In this document: piece after piece, positions 48,199 to 59,420 of the stretch
How the letters are laid out: each line of letters starts with the position of its first letter
Position numbering within the stretch: position 1 is the first letter of the stretch
Source: Lolium rigidum
Lineage: Eukaryota; Streptophyta; Magnoliopsida; Poales; Poaceae
Length of the DNA: 64,000 bases
Direction: 5' to 3'
Assembly: GCF_022539505.1 (NCBI RefSeq)
Contig: NC_061508.1
Location: 344,857,484-344,921,483 of the forward strand
Program-made: the position numbers and the translations under genes
Notes under the pieces: model-generated
The model's database searches: none
What the model was told of the DNA's origin: nothing
Seen by the model: only the letters and a program-made list of their open reading frames with translations

Positions 48199-48789
48199 TT
48201 ACGTGCCCAGTGGCAGAGACGATTCCACAGCATGCGCCCGCATCTTCTTGGCAGCGGGCGGCGCCGTCGGCGCTGGCTTGAACACGGTGGCCAGGTCGAG
48301 CGGCACGGGGTAGAAGAGCCGCTGCTGCAGCGGCGCCAGCTTCCTCTTCAACGCCGGAGCCAGCCTCCGGGGCGCCGGCGGGCACACCGTGGCCGGCCTC
48401 AGCGCGCTCTCGTCCGACGTCGGCGTGGTGAAGCTCGCCGCGGCAGCGTTGCCGGCAGCAGGGCCGGCGTCGAATTCCGCGGTGGTTCGGCACGTTGTCG
48501 GCGTAACGTGCGTGGTGTCGTCGAGGACGCCGTCTCGCTGAGGCGGTGCCATGGGTTCGCTCGCCGTCGGCGTAGCGCACCCAATGCCGTCGGCGGCAAC
48601 ATCGTCCTCGGCTCCTCCTGCCATTGCTCGTGTGCGGATCACCGTCGACGTGACGCAGCCTGTCTCGGCAGCGGTGGAAGCATCGTGATCGTCCGCTCCC
48701 GCTGCCGCGGCCAGCTCGGCGCTGACGGCCGTGGTCTGGATCGGCCGGAGCGCCGCCAATTCAGAGATTTCTGCAACCTCGAGGCCCAT
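48199..48789 (-). CDS. SIAMESE-RELATED (SMR) family CDK inhibitor, copy 2
   Basis: A single-exon, 196-codon minus-strand frame. The first 23 residues and the whole C-terminal block (FTTPTSDESALRP, CPPAPRR, LKRKLAPLQQRLF, YPVPLDLATVFKP, KKMRAH) are the same as or close to copy 1. The Ala/Asp-rich middle differs by many substitutions and small in-frame indels. Of the extra short motifs, GCVTPTA has become GCVTSTV, GCATPTA is kept, and CYATPMA reads HVTPTT. Expected role as for copy 1: nuclear inhibition of CDK-cyclin complexes and promotion of endocycles. In-frame-only indels with a constant C-terminus suggest the protein is still under selection. Promoter and leader are conserved with copy 1 but free of large insertions. 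Confidence 0.85.
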   Translation of the reverse strand: MGLEVAEISELAALRPIQTTAVSAELAAAAGADDHDASTAAETGCVTSTVIRTRAMAGGAEDDVAADGIGCATPTASEPMAPPQRDGVLDDTTHVTPTTCRTTAEFDAGPAAGNAAAASFTTPTSDESALRPATVCPPAPRRLAPALKRKLAPLQQRLFYPVPLDLATVFKPAPTAPPAAKKMRAHAVESSLPLGT

Positions 48790-49046
48790 CGGATCCAGCG
48801 CGCGCAGATCCCGCTGCTGCTTAATTATCTAGCTAGATCTTCTTCGAACGGAGAAGAGAATTGTGTGTGAGCTGCAGCAGTGGATACTGATCTCGGTCTT
48901 TTGTAGTGGCGTAAAAGGAAGAGGGCGCGTGGATGGTGATGATGGAGCGTAGCTGAGGAGTGAGGAGTAAGTAAAGGAGAAGCAAGCCAAGGAACAGAAT
49001 TATATGCAGGCAACAAGCACCTGCAAAACAAAAGGTCGGGTGCATG

Positions 49047-49053
49047 TTAAATA
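49047..49053 (-). promoter_or_regulatory. TATA-like box of SMR copy 2
   Basis: TATTTAA on the minus strand, about 260 nt upstream of the ATG, with the same surroundings as in copy 1. A short 67-codon frame (49031-48825) begins just downstream of it. That frame ends before the SMR start and is not conserved in copy 1. Confidence 0.5.
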
Positions 49054-49604
49054 GATCATGGGAGAGAGAAGAAGGGTGGCGCAAATGATTGCCGGAGGAA
49101 CGAGAGAGAAGAATGGTGGTGAAACTTTTGGAGGATCGGTCGAGTAGATCGCACCCCTCCTCCTGCTCTTCCTACCTTCCACATGTTCCTCGATCGCCGT
49201 GTCTCTCGGATGTCAGCAGCAACAGCCGCAGCGTCACAGGTAGATATGCCGGCCGGGACAAGGGCCGCCGGAATTTTTACTGCACCAGGGTCGTTAATTT
49301 CTGCATCTGCTGCAGCTGGAGTTGTTTAAGGACGATGATCAATGTGTACATAATTACTCAGCAGGGCGCCTAAGAATGTTGCTACCAACCTAGCTACAGG
49401 TGCAGAAGGATGTTAATTTTTTGCAGGAGCATGTTAATTACAGCGGCGCAGTGAAGTTAATTTCCAGGGGGCAAACATGATCTGCGTTGTTAAGACTGTG
49501 GGTAGCTAGAAAAGCTGACTATACTACCATGTGCACTGTTTATTAGTTGGCTCCTATCGATTTTGCCTCACTGGATGCTCCTTTATTATGCATACATATA
49601 TGTA

Positions 49605-49749
49605 GTTATGTACGCACTTTTTTTTTTGAACACGAAAGGTTTCGAAGGACCGAGAACTGCATTAATTCAACGCGTTTACAGACCAAAATACAGGAAGGGC
49701 CTCCAAAGAACGGAAAATAACATACCAGCCCTTAAAGTTTTCATACATG
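49605..49749 (-). mobile_element. 145-bp retroelement fragment in the SMR copy 2 upstream region
   Basis: ACATATATGTA flanks it on both sides (49594-49604, 49750-49760), while copy 1 has this sequence once. A T run at 49618-49627 acts as a minus-strand poly(A) tail. It is therefore a small target-primed (LINE- or SINE-like) insertion after the duplication. Confidence 0.8.
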
Positions 49750-49907
49750 ACATATATGTATGCACATGGAGCTGCCCTAAACTCTCTACTCCTACTCTTT
49801 ACTACCAAGAGGCATTTAAAAATGTTAATATTCTCTAGAAGAAACATTTTACTAATATTTTTCCCGGGTCATTTGTTGCTCATGTTCACTTGCCTTTACC
49901 TCCTAAA

Positions 49908-50520
49908 CTGTACCGAAATGTCATGCTTTGCCGAGTACCTGGGTGTTTGCCAAGTGCAACATATCGGCTAATTGACAACTACATTTATATGATGAGAGCA
50001 ACTAAAATACAATCGGCATAGGCTGGCATTTGGATACCTAAACGTTGCTCGAGAAGAGAGCATGGCTGGGAAAAGAGACAAGAAGGTTGATGTTGCCGAA
50101 TGCCACGTCATTAGCACTCGACAAAGTAGTGTATGCATTGGGAAGTCCAGCATTGCACTCGGCAAACAACATTTTTATTTTTAAACATGAACTTTTACAT
50201 ATTTTGTGAAAAAAAAGAACTATCATATATTAACATACATGGATTTTACCAAATGATTATGATCATGGTCTTATACATGGCATAGATTATGATAATCTGA
50301 TCATATTTGCTATAAAAAACTTCATGTTGAGATGACAAAAAATAGTTTCAACAAGAGTTTCCAACCTTTTGCGAAAAAACGATTTTTTCACTTTATAAGT
50401 TCCAAAAGTTGGGGTTTTTGTGAAGCAAGTAACAAGAACATGTATGGGTTGTTGTCTTCTCCACGGTCGAAGCTAACGTTCTACCAATCGACACATTTAT
50501 CAAGTGCATGCTACGGATAG
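49908..50520. other. Decayed CACTA-type repeat in copy 2
   Basis: Begins CTGTACCGAAATG (compare CACTACCGGAATC) and has TTTGCCGAGTACC and GCACTCGACAAAG motifs of CACTA subterminal repeats. It aligns with parts of 26440-28620 in copy 1, so it was present before the duplication. Confidence 0.4.
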
Positions 50521-50922
50521 TTTCGCCAACACGAGCTGCAATTATGCACGCAGCTCCTCTAGCAGTGCCACTATCGATGCTTCCCTCTATGCATTCTTCT
50601 CCACCATCGACACACATTCTCTCATCCCTAATTCGGTGGTTACTCTGCGTGGTAATTATATCGTTGGGGTGTTCCAGCCAGGGACAAAATAGCTCGCTAC
50701 CAAAATGATAAAAAATCATAATTTCTCTTATTTTAATTTTAACTATTTTGAAATACTAAATCCAAATCTTGTCTAATTTAAAACATCAATCATCACATCC
50801 CTTCTCTCCCACTTAATATCTCGGAGTGTGTTGTTCACATAGAGAGAGAAAGGCACTTTACCATCTTAACTTGAAGGATACCTCGAGGAAGATATATATC
50901 TAGCGGAGGCGGTTAAGCATTA

Positions 50923-50993
50923 TCCCCAAGTAGGAATCCCACCTACGAGCCGTTGGTTAACAGTCGTCCGCTCTTCCACTGAGCTATTGAGGA
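50923..50993 (-). pseudogene. trnN-like (organelle type) tRNA relic, copy 2
   Basis: On the minus strand: TCCTCAATAGCTCAGTGG, anticodon-loop TGTTAAC (GUU), CGTAGGT...ATTCCTAC and TTGGGGA, close to plastid-type tRNA-Asn. The TpsiC loop reads GGTGGGATTCC in place of the normal TTCGAATCC, which should abolish function. It is better preserved than the copy 1 relic. Confidence 0.65.
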
Positions 50994-52129
50994 ACAATGG
51001 ATGGTTAAACCTCCTAGAGTTGAACTTACACTCTCAATTCATGAAAAGTATGAGTAAGTGGCTTCTTCCTATTGGCTTCGTTCCATGCCTCATTTCATAA
51101 GGGGACCCAAAGTTGCTCTTGTCCATTTCTTAACACTTCGTATCATTTAATATAAATCATTTGATCTTATTGACACAACATATGCCATAATATAGTCCAT
51201 CTCTTTCAACATATGGAAATTAATAAATTCTCATCAAAGAATCACGAAATTGCCATTATTTTCAAAACTCTTCTATTAATAGTCCAAGTTTCTAATTAAG
51301 GATAATTGATTTGGCTTTGTGATTGGAATCTATTATGGTTTCTTTACCACTTTCTCCATAGGCTCTTTAGATCTTGTATCTTCAATATTTAATTAGGTAA
51401 GGAGATATTTGTTGCTATTGGCAGTTTCATTATGGGGCCTCCTTCCGATATTCACGTTGATACATTATCCACCTATGTGTCTATTATTTCTATGCTAAAC
51501 GAATGGATCATCCACCCAATTATGTTATATATTCGACTAAAAAAGGGAACCAAATTTCAGTGTGCACGATCTTCAGGTGGAATAGCAATGTTCTAGATAA
51601 TTTCCATAAGACATTCATTATCATTACATTGATCAATGGATTCTTAGATCGAACTATTATTGCATTTAATAGGAAAATAAAATAGTAATAGTCCAATGCG
51701 CTTGGTAAATAGAGACAAACCTACCTTCTTACTTTTCATGTTCTTGAATTTTATTTATCTATCTCCTAGTCGCTGCGGAGAATTGAGAATGTCCATGTTT
51801 TCCAATTGTCACACACTTGCATAATTGAGAAGTTACATTAGGAGCCCACCATTTTGCAATGAAAACAATATATATGCACTGTGAAAAAAATTGAAATTAG
51901 GCTAACCGTCTTAATACATGCGCAAAATGATATCTTTAATGGATGGTTGGCAAAAAGATGATTTTGTCCAAATTCAGAATGTTGATGATCCATATGCATT
52001 CATAATTCATTTATACCTAAAAAAAATAGAGTATTTTATTAGAAATTAATGAGGTACTTTCCTGTAGGGCACCAATTGATTAATCTGCATAACCACTTTG
52101 AGGAGTAATTAGCAAGTTGCAAGGCCGCA
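50994..52129. other. AT-rich part of duplication copy 2, no gene
   Basis: Aligns with 29398-30620 in copy 1 with many small indels. No conserved frame. It may be old organelle or transposon DNA, since it adjoins the trnN-like relic. Confidence 0.5.
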
Positions 52130-52550
52130 AGAAGAAAGGCCAAATGCAAATAGATCGAAGCTAGACTCGTGCCGTCGTGCGTGCCTTAACATGTTCATGT
52201 GCGCGTGTTGTGTCACTAGACCGGAGGTGCGCCGTGTATATCACGCTTCCTCTCTTACACTTTCTTGCGGGCCAGAAGGGACACTGGCAGGTGGCCCTCT
52301 CAACCTTACGGCCGCAGTGATGTGTACTACGACACTGCAGCACAGTTGGGACAGGGGCCTCTAATTATTTTCGTACTGCACCAATCGATCGTCTCACACG
52401 ATAGCCGTCGGATGAATGCATCGGAACCCTGGCGAGCTTTGATTCCTGCGCCTGCAACACGTCCCATCTTTTCGTTCTGCTCCGTGCAAATTTCAGGACA
52501 TAATTCTACAGGAGAATTTTGTTCGATTGAGCATAACCCTTTGTTTGTTG
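52130..52550. other. GC-rich conserved block, copy 2
   Basis: Partner of 30640-31090, with the same ordered blocks. The cross-copy match is stronger than in the preceding 1.1 kb. Confidence 0.5.
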
Positions 52551-52566
52551 CAGTAAGGTTTGCTTT

Positions 52567-52904
52567 CTCCGTCCGTGAATAAGTGTATTTTTTAGTATTT
52601 ATTTTTTTAAATTTAATTAAAAAAATATACTCTACAAAATTAGCAATATATGTGACATTGAAATATTATATTATTAAACTACAGGTCAACAAAGTTTGAC
52701 TTTTTTTTTGCGAATAGAAATTGTATTACTTAAACACCAGAATTACAGTCCTCGCTACAGAGTCTAGGTATCAAGCTTGGTCCCGAACGTAACCAAACAG
52801 TAGTCGTGCGGTCCGTTCGAGCCATTTTGGATAGAGCATCGCTCACTAAGTTTTGCTCTCTTCTAATACCAACTAGTCTAAGGTGCACTTATTTGAGGAT
52901 GGAA
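52567..52904. mobile_element. Stowaway-like MITE split by a retroelement fragment
   Basis: The outer ends CTCCGTCCGTGAATAAGTGT and the inverted GTGCACTTATTTGAGGATGG match each other. Between them, from a T run at 52701-52709 to about 52880, lies a foreign segment with a minus-strand poly(A) tail and 3' LINE-like sequence. Confidence 0.55.
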
Positions 52905-53051
52905 AATATAGGAAGGAATAAGTGGTAAAGTTTTGATTACACAAAGGTAGACTCACGAAAGAGTATGTTAGAGTCTAGCTTCATAACTTCACCAAGCTAA
53001 CCTTTGCTGAAAATACACAAGCTATACTTTTCTACAAACTACACATTGTTA

Positions 53052-53898
53052 GAGCATCTCCAGCCGCGTCCCCCAAACCGTCCCCCAAAGCGCGCCGGAT
53101 CGAGCGTTTGGGGGACGTGTTTTGTTCGTGCCGCGTTTGGGGGACGTCGCTCCCCAGCCGCGTCCCCCAAACGCCGCCCCCAAACATTAAAAGTACTTTT
53201 TTGGCTAGAAAAAACTATTTACTAATATTCAAATCGGTTGAACATAAACAAATTATATATATAACTTCGGAAAAATATAATTAAATACATATAAACTATC
53301 TACTTCTTCTTCTTCGCTGATGGCCCCGCCTCGTCGTCGTCATCGCGGTGGCGCTTCCTGCTCGCCACCTCTTCCGAAGAGGCGGTGTCGGCGCCCGACG
53401 CGTCGGAGTCCTCCTCGTCGTCGGTGGTGAACGTCGGCTGCGCCTTTGCCTTTGCCTTTGCCTTGGCCTTGGCCTTGGCCTTGGCCTTGGCCTTGGCCTT
53501 GGCCGCCTTCGCCTTCGCACGGGGCGCAGAAGTCGAAGAGAGCAGCGGTTGCTCTTCCGAGGAGTCGGCGCTCCATTCCGGCGGGGTTGGCGCGCCGTCG
53601 ACGCGGTTGCCAATGCGACGGTTCCGCTTCCTGGCAACTGCACCGTCGCTACGTATGTGGCGGTTGAGCGTCCGAGCCGCCGACGGGTCGGGCCCGCGCC
53701 TCCTCGCCTCTCATTTCGTTGTGTCCGGCGTGCCCGGTGCGTCCCTGTGGGACGGGGACGGGCTCGGGACGCCGGACACCGTATCGGGCCGTGCCTGGAC
53801 AAAAAGGCCTTTGGGGCGCGCGGCTGGGAACGTTTTTTTGTCCGGCGCGCCCCAAATCGCTTTGGGGGACGGTTTGGGGGACGCGACTGGAGATGCTC
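53052..53898. mobile_element. Tourist-like (Harbinger) non-autonomous element inside the Copia LTR
   Basis: Long inverted repeats of about 40 bp begin GAGCATCTCCAG(C/T)CGCGTCC. TTA duplications lie at 53049-53051 and 53899-53901. The GC-rich interior carries a hexamer array and a minus-strand open frame ending near 53298 in GPSAKKKK, without transposase motifs. The outermost bases match the Harbinger element at 43509-45609. Confidence 0.92.
53442..53504. repeat. GCCTTT/GCCTTG hexamer tandem array
   Basis: About ten hexamers. On the minus strand one frame reads as an alternating Lys-Ala run followed by an acidic stretch and a basic tail. Confidence 0.85.
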
Positions 53899-54051
53899 TT
53901 AGAGATAGAATCTGTTTATGTATTGGACTAGAGTCCAGCCTCTCTCTCCCTCTTGTGTAATCTTGTACAACACGCCACAATGCATATATAATGAGAGATC
54001 TGGGGAGCTCGGGAATTATCCGAGACATACCCAAACCTATTCGATTTTACA

Positions 54052-54061
54052 TGGTATCAGA
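54052..54061 (+). promoter_or_regulatory. Copia primer-binding site
   Basis: TGGTATCAGA directly follows the LTR end. It is complementary to the 3' end of initiator tRNA-Met, the usual Copia primer. Confidence 0.9.
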
Positions 54062-54151
54062 CGCCGTGACTCTTCCCTAGATTCGAGCTGATTGGATCAA
54101 TCTACCTTCCTATCTCGCCGCCACATCCCAAAAGCACCACCGATCTCGGCC

Positions 54152-55146
54152 ATGGCTTCCTCCTCCGCCTTCCCCGTCCTTGGCCATCCTCCCACCGACA
54201 AACTCACCCGCCAAAACCACCCGATGTGGCGTGCCCAAGTTCTCCCTGCCATCCGCGGTGCCCAATCGCTCGGCCTACTCGATGGGTCTGATGCCGCGCC
54301 GCCAAAGATGATGACCGTCGAAGCAACGGCGCAGGATGCTGACAAATCGGCGAAATCTGTGCCGAATCCAGCTTATGCCACCTGGCTTGCTCGTGACCAG
54401 ATGGTGCTCTCCTATCTCCTTGGATCCATCTCTCCGGGAGTCATGCCGCACATCATGCGGCTTGAGCACGCCGCCGGCGTGTGGAAAGCGCTGGAAACAA
54501 TGTTTGCCTCGCGAGATCGGTCCAAGATCACGAATCTTCGGATTGCGATGGCTACCACCCGACGTCTACATGATTCTGTTGATGTCTATCTCCTCAAGAT
54601 GCAAACGATTGCTGATGAATTGGCTGCTGCTGGCAAGCCCGTTTTGGAGGAAGAACAGGTCGCCTACATCATGGCCGGCCTTGGCTCCGAGTATGCTAAT
54701 CTCGTTGAGTCCTATGGGATTCTGAAAGCGCCTCGAACCCTCGGCGAACTGTATGCTCAGCTTCAGGCACACGATGAGCGCAAGACGCTCAACCATGGGT
54801 CGTCCGCGGGCGTGTTCGAGACTTCTGCTAATGCCGCTTCTCGGCAGTCCTATTCTCGCGGCTACAATTTAGGCGGACGCGGAGCGCCACGCGATGATCG
54901 GCGTGACAGACGGCCTGACCGTCGTGATGACTGGCCAGATGGTCGCCGGGACTACTCTTGTGATCAGCGGGATGACCGCCCACCTCGTCATGGGCGTGGT
55001 GGTGGACGAGCGCCTCCAGGAGGGGGGCGTGGACGGGGGCGCGGCCGCAAACGCACAACGCCGTGGGTCGATGTCACCTGTCAAATCTGTGGCCGGGAGG
55101 GTCACCCTGCGAAGGACTGCTGGTACCGGTTCACCGACGACGATAC
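54152..55146 (+). CDS. Copia gag (5' part of the polyprotein)
   Basis: The ATG at 54152 (MASSSAFPVLG) is preferred over 54092 because Copia gag proteins normally begin with such a Ser/Ala-rich start. Motifs include a UBN2/retrotran_gag_2-type domain (NHPMWRAQVLPAI, VWKALETMFASRDRSKI, LKMQTIADELAAAGKP, MAGLGSEY) and an Arg/Asp/Gly-rich linker. The CCHC zinc knuckle CQICGREGHPAKDC is at about 55079-55120. Gag forms the particle that packages element RNA in the cytoplasm. No stop or frameshift precedes the insertion of retrotransposon B at 55147. The same frame resumes at 62033. Confidence 0.9.
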
Positions 55147-56858
55147 TGATGTCTACGGGAGCTTCTATTCTTGTAGACAGTGTTGGGCCTCCAAGAGCAG
55201 AGGTTTGTAGAACAGCAGCAAGTTTCCCTTAAGTGGATCACCCAAGGTTTATCGAACTCAGGGAGGAAGAGGTCAAAGATATCCCTCTCATGCAACCACT
55301 GCAACCACAAAGCAAGAAGTCTCTTGTGTCCCCAACACACCTAATAGGTGCACTAGTTCGACGAAGAGATAGTGAAATACGAGGTGGTATGAATAAATGC
55401 AAGCAACGACACCGGAAAAGTGCTTTGCCCGGGACGATAAACAAGCGGTAGTAATGCGGCGATAGTAACGCGATAGAAACGAGTAAACAAGCAGCGATAG
55501 CGATATTTAGGAACAAGGCCTAGGGATTAGACTTTCACTAGTGGACACTCTCAAAATTGATCACATAACAGAATAGATAAATGCATACTCTACACTCTTG
55601 TTGGATGATGAACACATTGCGTAGGATTACACGAACCCTCAATGCCGGAGTTAACAAGCTCCACAATTCAATGTTCATATTTAAATAACCTTAGAGTGGA
55701 AGAAAGATCAATACGACTAAACCAAGTACTAACACAGCATGCACACTGTCACCTTCACGCTATGTAGGAGGAATAGATCACATCAATACTATCATAGCAA
55801 CAGTTAACTTCACAATCTACAAGAGATCATGATCATAGCATACGCCAAGTACTAACACGGATGCACACACTGTCACCATTACACCGTGCAGGAGGAATAA
55901 AACTACTTTAATAACACATCACTAGAGTAGCACATAGATAAATTGTGATACAAAATACATTGCAATCATAAAGAGATATAAATAAGCACTTCACTACGCC
56001 ATTCATAACGAGTGAGTAAGTATTCTATGAAATATAGCCTAAGAGACCCACACGGTGCACACAGCTGTCACCTTTACACACGTGGGACAAGGAGTCTCCG
56101 GAGATCACATAAGTAAAACTCACTTGACTAGCACAATGACATCTAGATTACAAGCATCATCATATGAATCTCAATCATGTAAGGCAGCTCATGAGATTAT
56201 TGTATTGAAGTACATAGGAGAGAGATGAACCACATAGCTACCGGTACAGCCCCGAGCCTCGATGGAGAACTACTCCCTCCTCATGGGAGCAGCAGCGGTG
56301 ATGAAGATGGCGGTGGAGATGGCAGCGGTGTCGATGGAGAAGCCTTCCGGGGGCACTTCCCCTCTCCGGCAGGGTGCCGGAACAGAGACTCCTGTCCCCC
56401 AGATCTTGGCTTCGCGATGGCGGCGGCTCTGGAAGGTTTTCCGTATCGTGGTTCTTCGCCTCAGGGTTTTCGCGACGGAGGCTTTATATAGGCGAAGAGG
56501 CGGCGCGAGGAGGGTCGAAGGGGTGGCCACACCATATGGCGGCGCGGCCGGGGCCCGGGCCGCGCCGGCCTATGGTCCGGGGGCCCAGTGCCCCCCTGCG
56601 GGTCCTTCCGGGTGTTCGGATGCTTCCGGTCAAAATAGGAACTCGGGTCTTGATTTCGTCCAATTCCGAGAATATTTCGTTACTAGGATTTACGAAACCA
56701 AAAACAGCGAGAAAACGGAAGCGGCACTTCGGCATCTTGTTAATAGGTTAGTTCCAGAAAATGCACGAATATGACATAAAGTGTGCATAAAACATGTAGG
56801 TATCATCAATAATATGGCATAGAACATAAGAAATTATCGATACGTCGGAGACGTATCA
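55147..56858 (-). repeat. 3' LTR of retrotransposon B
   Basis: 1712 bp. On the minus strand a clean TATA box (CCTATATAAAGC, about 56481-56492) and an upstream GC hairpin (56532-56575) lie in the part shared with retrotransposon A. Confidence 0.9.
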
Positions 56859-59420
56859 AGCATCCCCAAGCTTAGTTACTGCTCGTCCCGAGCGGGTAAA
56901 ACGATAACAAAGATAATTTCTGAAGTGATATGCCATCATAACCTTGATCATGCTATTTGTAAACATATGTAGTGGATGCAGCGATCAAAACAATGGTAAT
57001 GACATGAGTAAACAAGTGAATCATAAAGCAAAGACTTTTCATGAATAGTACTTCAAGACAAGCATTAATAAGTCTTGCATAAGAGTTAACTCATAAAGCA
57101 ATAAATCAAAGTAAAGGTATTGAAGCAACACAAAGGAAGATTAAGTTTCAGCGGTTGCTTTCAACTTGTAACATGTATATCTCATGGATAATTGTCAACA
57201 TAGAGTAATATAACAAGTGCAATATGCAAGTATGTAGGAATCAATGCACAGTTCACACAAGTGTTTGCTTCTTGAGGTGGAGAGAGATAGGTGAACTGAC
57301 TCAACATAAAAGTAAAAGAATGGTCCTTCAAAGAGGAAAAGCATCGATTGCTATATTTGTGCTAGAGCTTTGATTTTGAAAACATGAAACAATTTTGTCA
57401 ACGGTAGTAATAAAGCATATGAGTTATGTAAGTTATATCTTACAAGTTGCAAGCCTCATGCATAGTATACTAATAGTGCCCGCACCTTGTCCTAATTAGC
57501 TTGGACTACCGGATCTTTGCAATGCACATGTTTTAACCAAGTGTCACAATGGGGTACCTCCATGCCGCTTTGTACAAAGGTCTAAGGAGAAAGCTCGCAT
57601 TTTGGATTTCTCGCTTTTGATTATTCTCAACTTAGACATCCATACGGGACAACATGGACAACAGATAATGGACTCCTCTTTAATGCATAAGCATGTGGCA
57701 ACAATTATTATTCTCATATGAGATTGAGGATATATGTCCAAAAGCTGAAACTTCCACCATGAATCATGGCTTTAGTTAGCGGCCCAATGTTCTTCTCTAA
57801 CAATATGCATGCTCCAACCATAAAGGTGGTAGATCTCTCTTACTTCGGACAAGACGGACATGCATAGCAACTCACATGATATTCAACAAAGAATAGTTGA
57901 TGGCGTCCCAGAAGCATGGTTATCGCACAACAAGCAACTTAATAAGAGATAAAGTGCATAAGTACATATTCAATACCACAATAGTTTTTAGGCTATTTGT
58001 CCCATGAGCTATATATTGCAAAGGTGAATGATGGAATTTTAAAGGTAGCACTCAAGCAATTTACTTTGGAATGGCGGATAAATACCATGTAGTAGGTAGG
58101 TATGGTGGACACAAATGGCATAGTGGTTGGCTCAAGGATTTTGGATGCATGAGAAGTATTCCCTCTCGATACAAGGTTTAGGCTAGCAAGGTTATTTGAA
58201 ACAAACACAAGGATGAACGGTGCAGCAAAACTCACATAAAAGACATATTGTAAACATCATAAGACTCTACACCGTCTTCCTTGTTGTTCAAAACTCAATA
58301 CTAGATATTATCTAGACTCTAGAGAAACCAAATATGCAAACCAAATTAGCAAGCTCTAAGTGTTTCTTCATTAATGGGTGCAAAGTATATGATACAAGAG
58401 CTTAAACATGAGCACAACAATTGCCAAGTATCAAATTATCCAAGACATTTTAGAGTTACTACATGTAGTATTTTCCAATTCCAACCATATAAAAATGAAC
58501 GAAGCAGTTTCAACCTTCGCCATGAACATTAAAAGCTAAGAACACATGTGTTCATATGAACCAGCGGAGCGTGTCTCTCTCCCACACAAGCATTTATTCA
58601 AACAAAAACAAAAACAAGAAACATACGAGACGCTCCAAGTAAAGTACATAAGATGTGACCGAATAAAAATATAGTTTCAAGAGAAGGAACCTGATAATTT
58701 GTCGATGAAGAAGGGGATGCCTTGGGCATCGCCAAGCTTAGATGCTTGAGTCTTCTTGAAATATGCAGGGATGAACCACCGGGGCATCCCCAAGCTCTCT
58801 CCTTGATCATATTGCATCATACTCCTCTCTTGATCCTTGAAAACTTCCTCCACACCAAACTCGAAACAACTCATTAGAGGGTTAGTGCATAATAAAAATT
58901 CACATGTTCAGAGGTGACACAATCATTCTTAACACTTATGGACATTGCATAAAGCTACTTGACATTAATGGATCAAAGAAATTCATCCAACATAGCAAAA
59001 GAGGCAATGCGAAATAAAAGGCAGAATCTGTCAAAACAGAACAGTCCGTAAAGATGGATTTTATTAGGGAACCAGACTTGCTCAAATGAAAATGCCCAAA
59101 TTGAATGAAAGTTGCGTACATATCTGAGGATCATGCACGTAAATTGGCTTAATTGTTTGAGCTACCTACAGGGAGGTAGACCCAGATTCGTGACAGCAAA
59201 GAAATCTGGAACTGCGCAGTAATCCAAATCTAGTACTTACTTTACTATCAAAGACTTTACTTGGCACAACAAAACATAAAACTAAGATAAGGAGAGGTTG
59301 CTACAGTAGTAAACAACTTCCAAGACACAAATATAAAACAAAGTACTGTAGCAAAATAACACATGTGTTATCTCCCAAGAAGTTCTTTCTTTATAGCCGT
59401 TAAGATGGGCTCGGCGAGTT
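56859..59420 (-). other. Long non-coding 3' region of retrotransposon B
   Basis: Nearly the same as 14177-16740 in retrotransposon A, including the CATCCCCAAGCTTAG motif near both edges. No conserved frame. Confidence 0.8.

Larger units (their letters stand above)
48079..53046. repeat. Segmental duplication copy 2
   Basis: Partner of 8052-31530 in the same orientation. It contains an intact SMR gene, promoter, trnN-like relic and conserved GC block without the large transposon block. Copy-2-only insertions are a 145-bp retroelement fragment at 49605-49749 and the Copia element starting at 53047. Confidence 0.85.

Noticed and set aside
53296..53802. 168-codon Arg/Thr-rich minus frame in the Tourist-like element
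   Set aside because: The repeat-driven composition comes from the hexamer array. An alternative frame ending GPSAKKKK is more protein-like, but it lacks a start codon.
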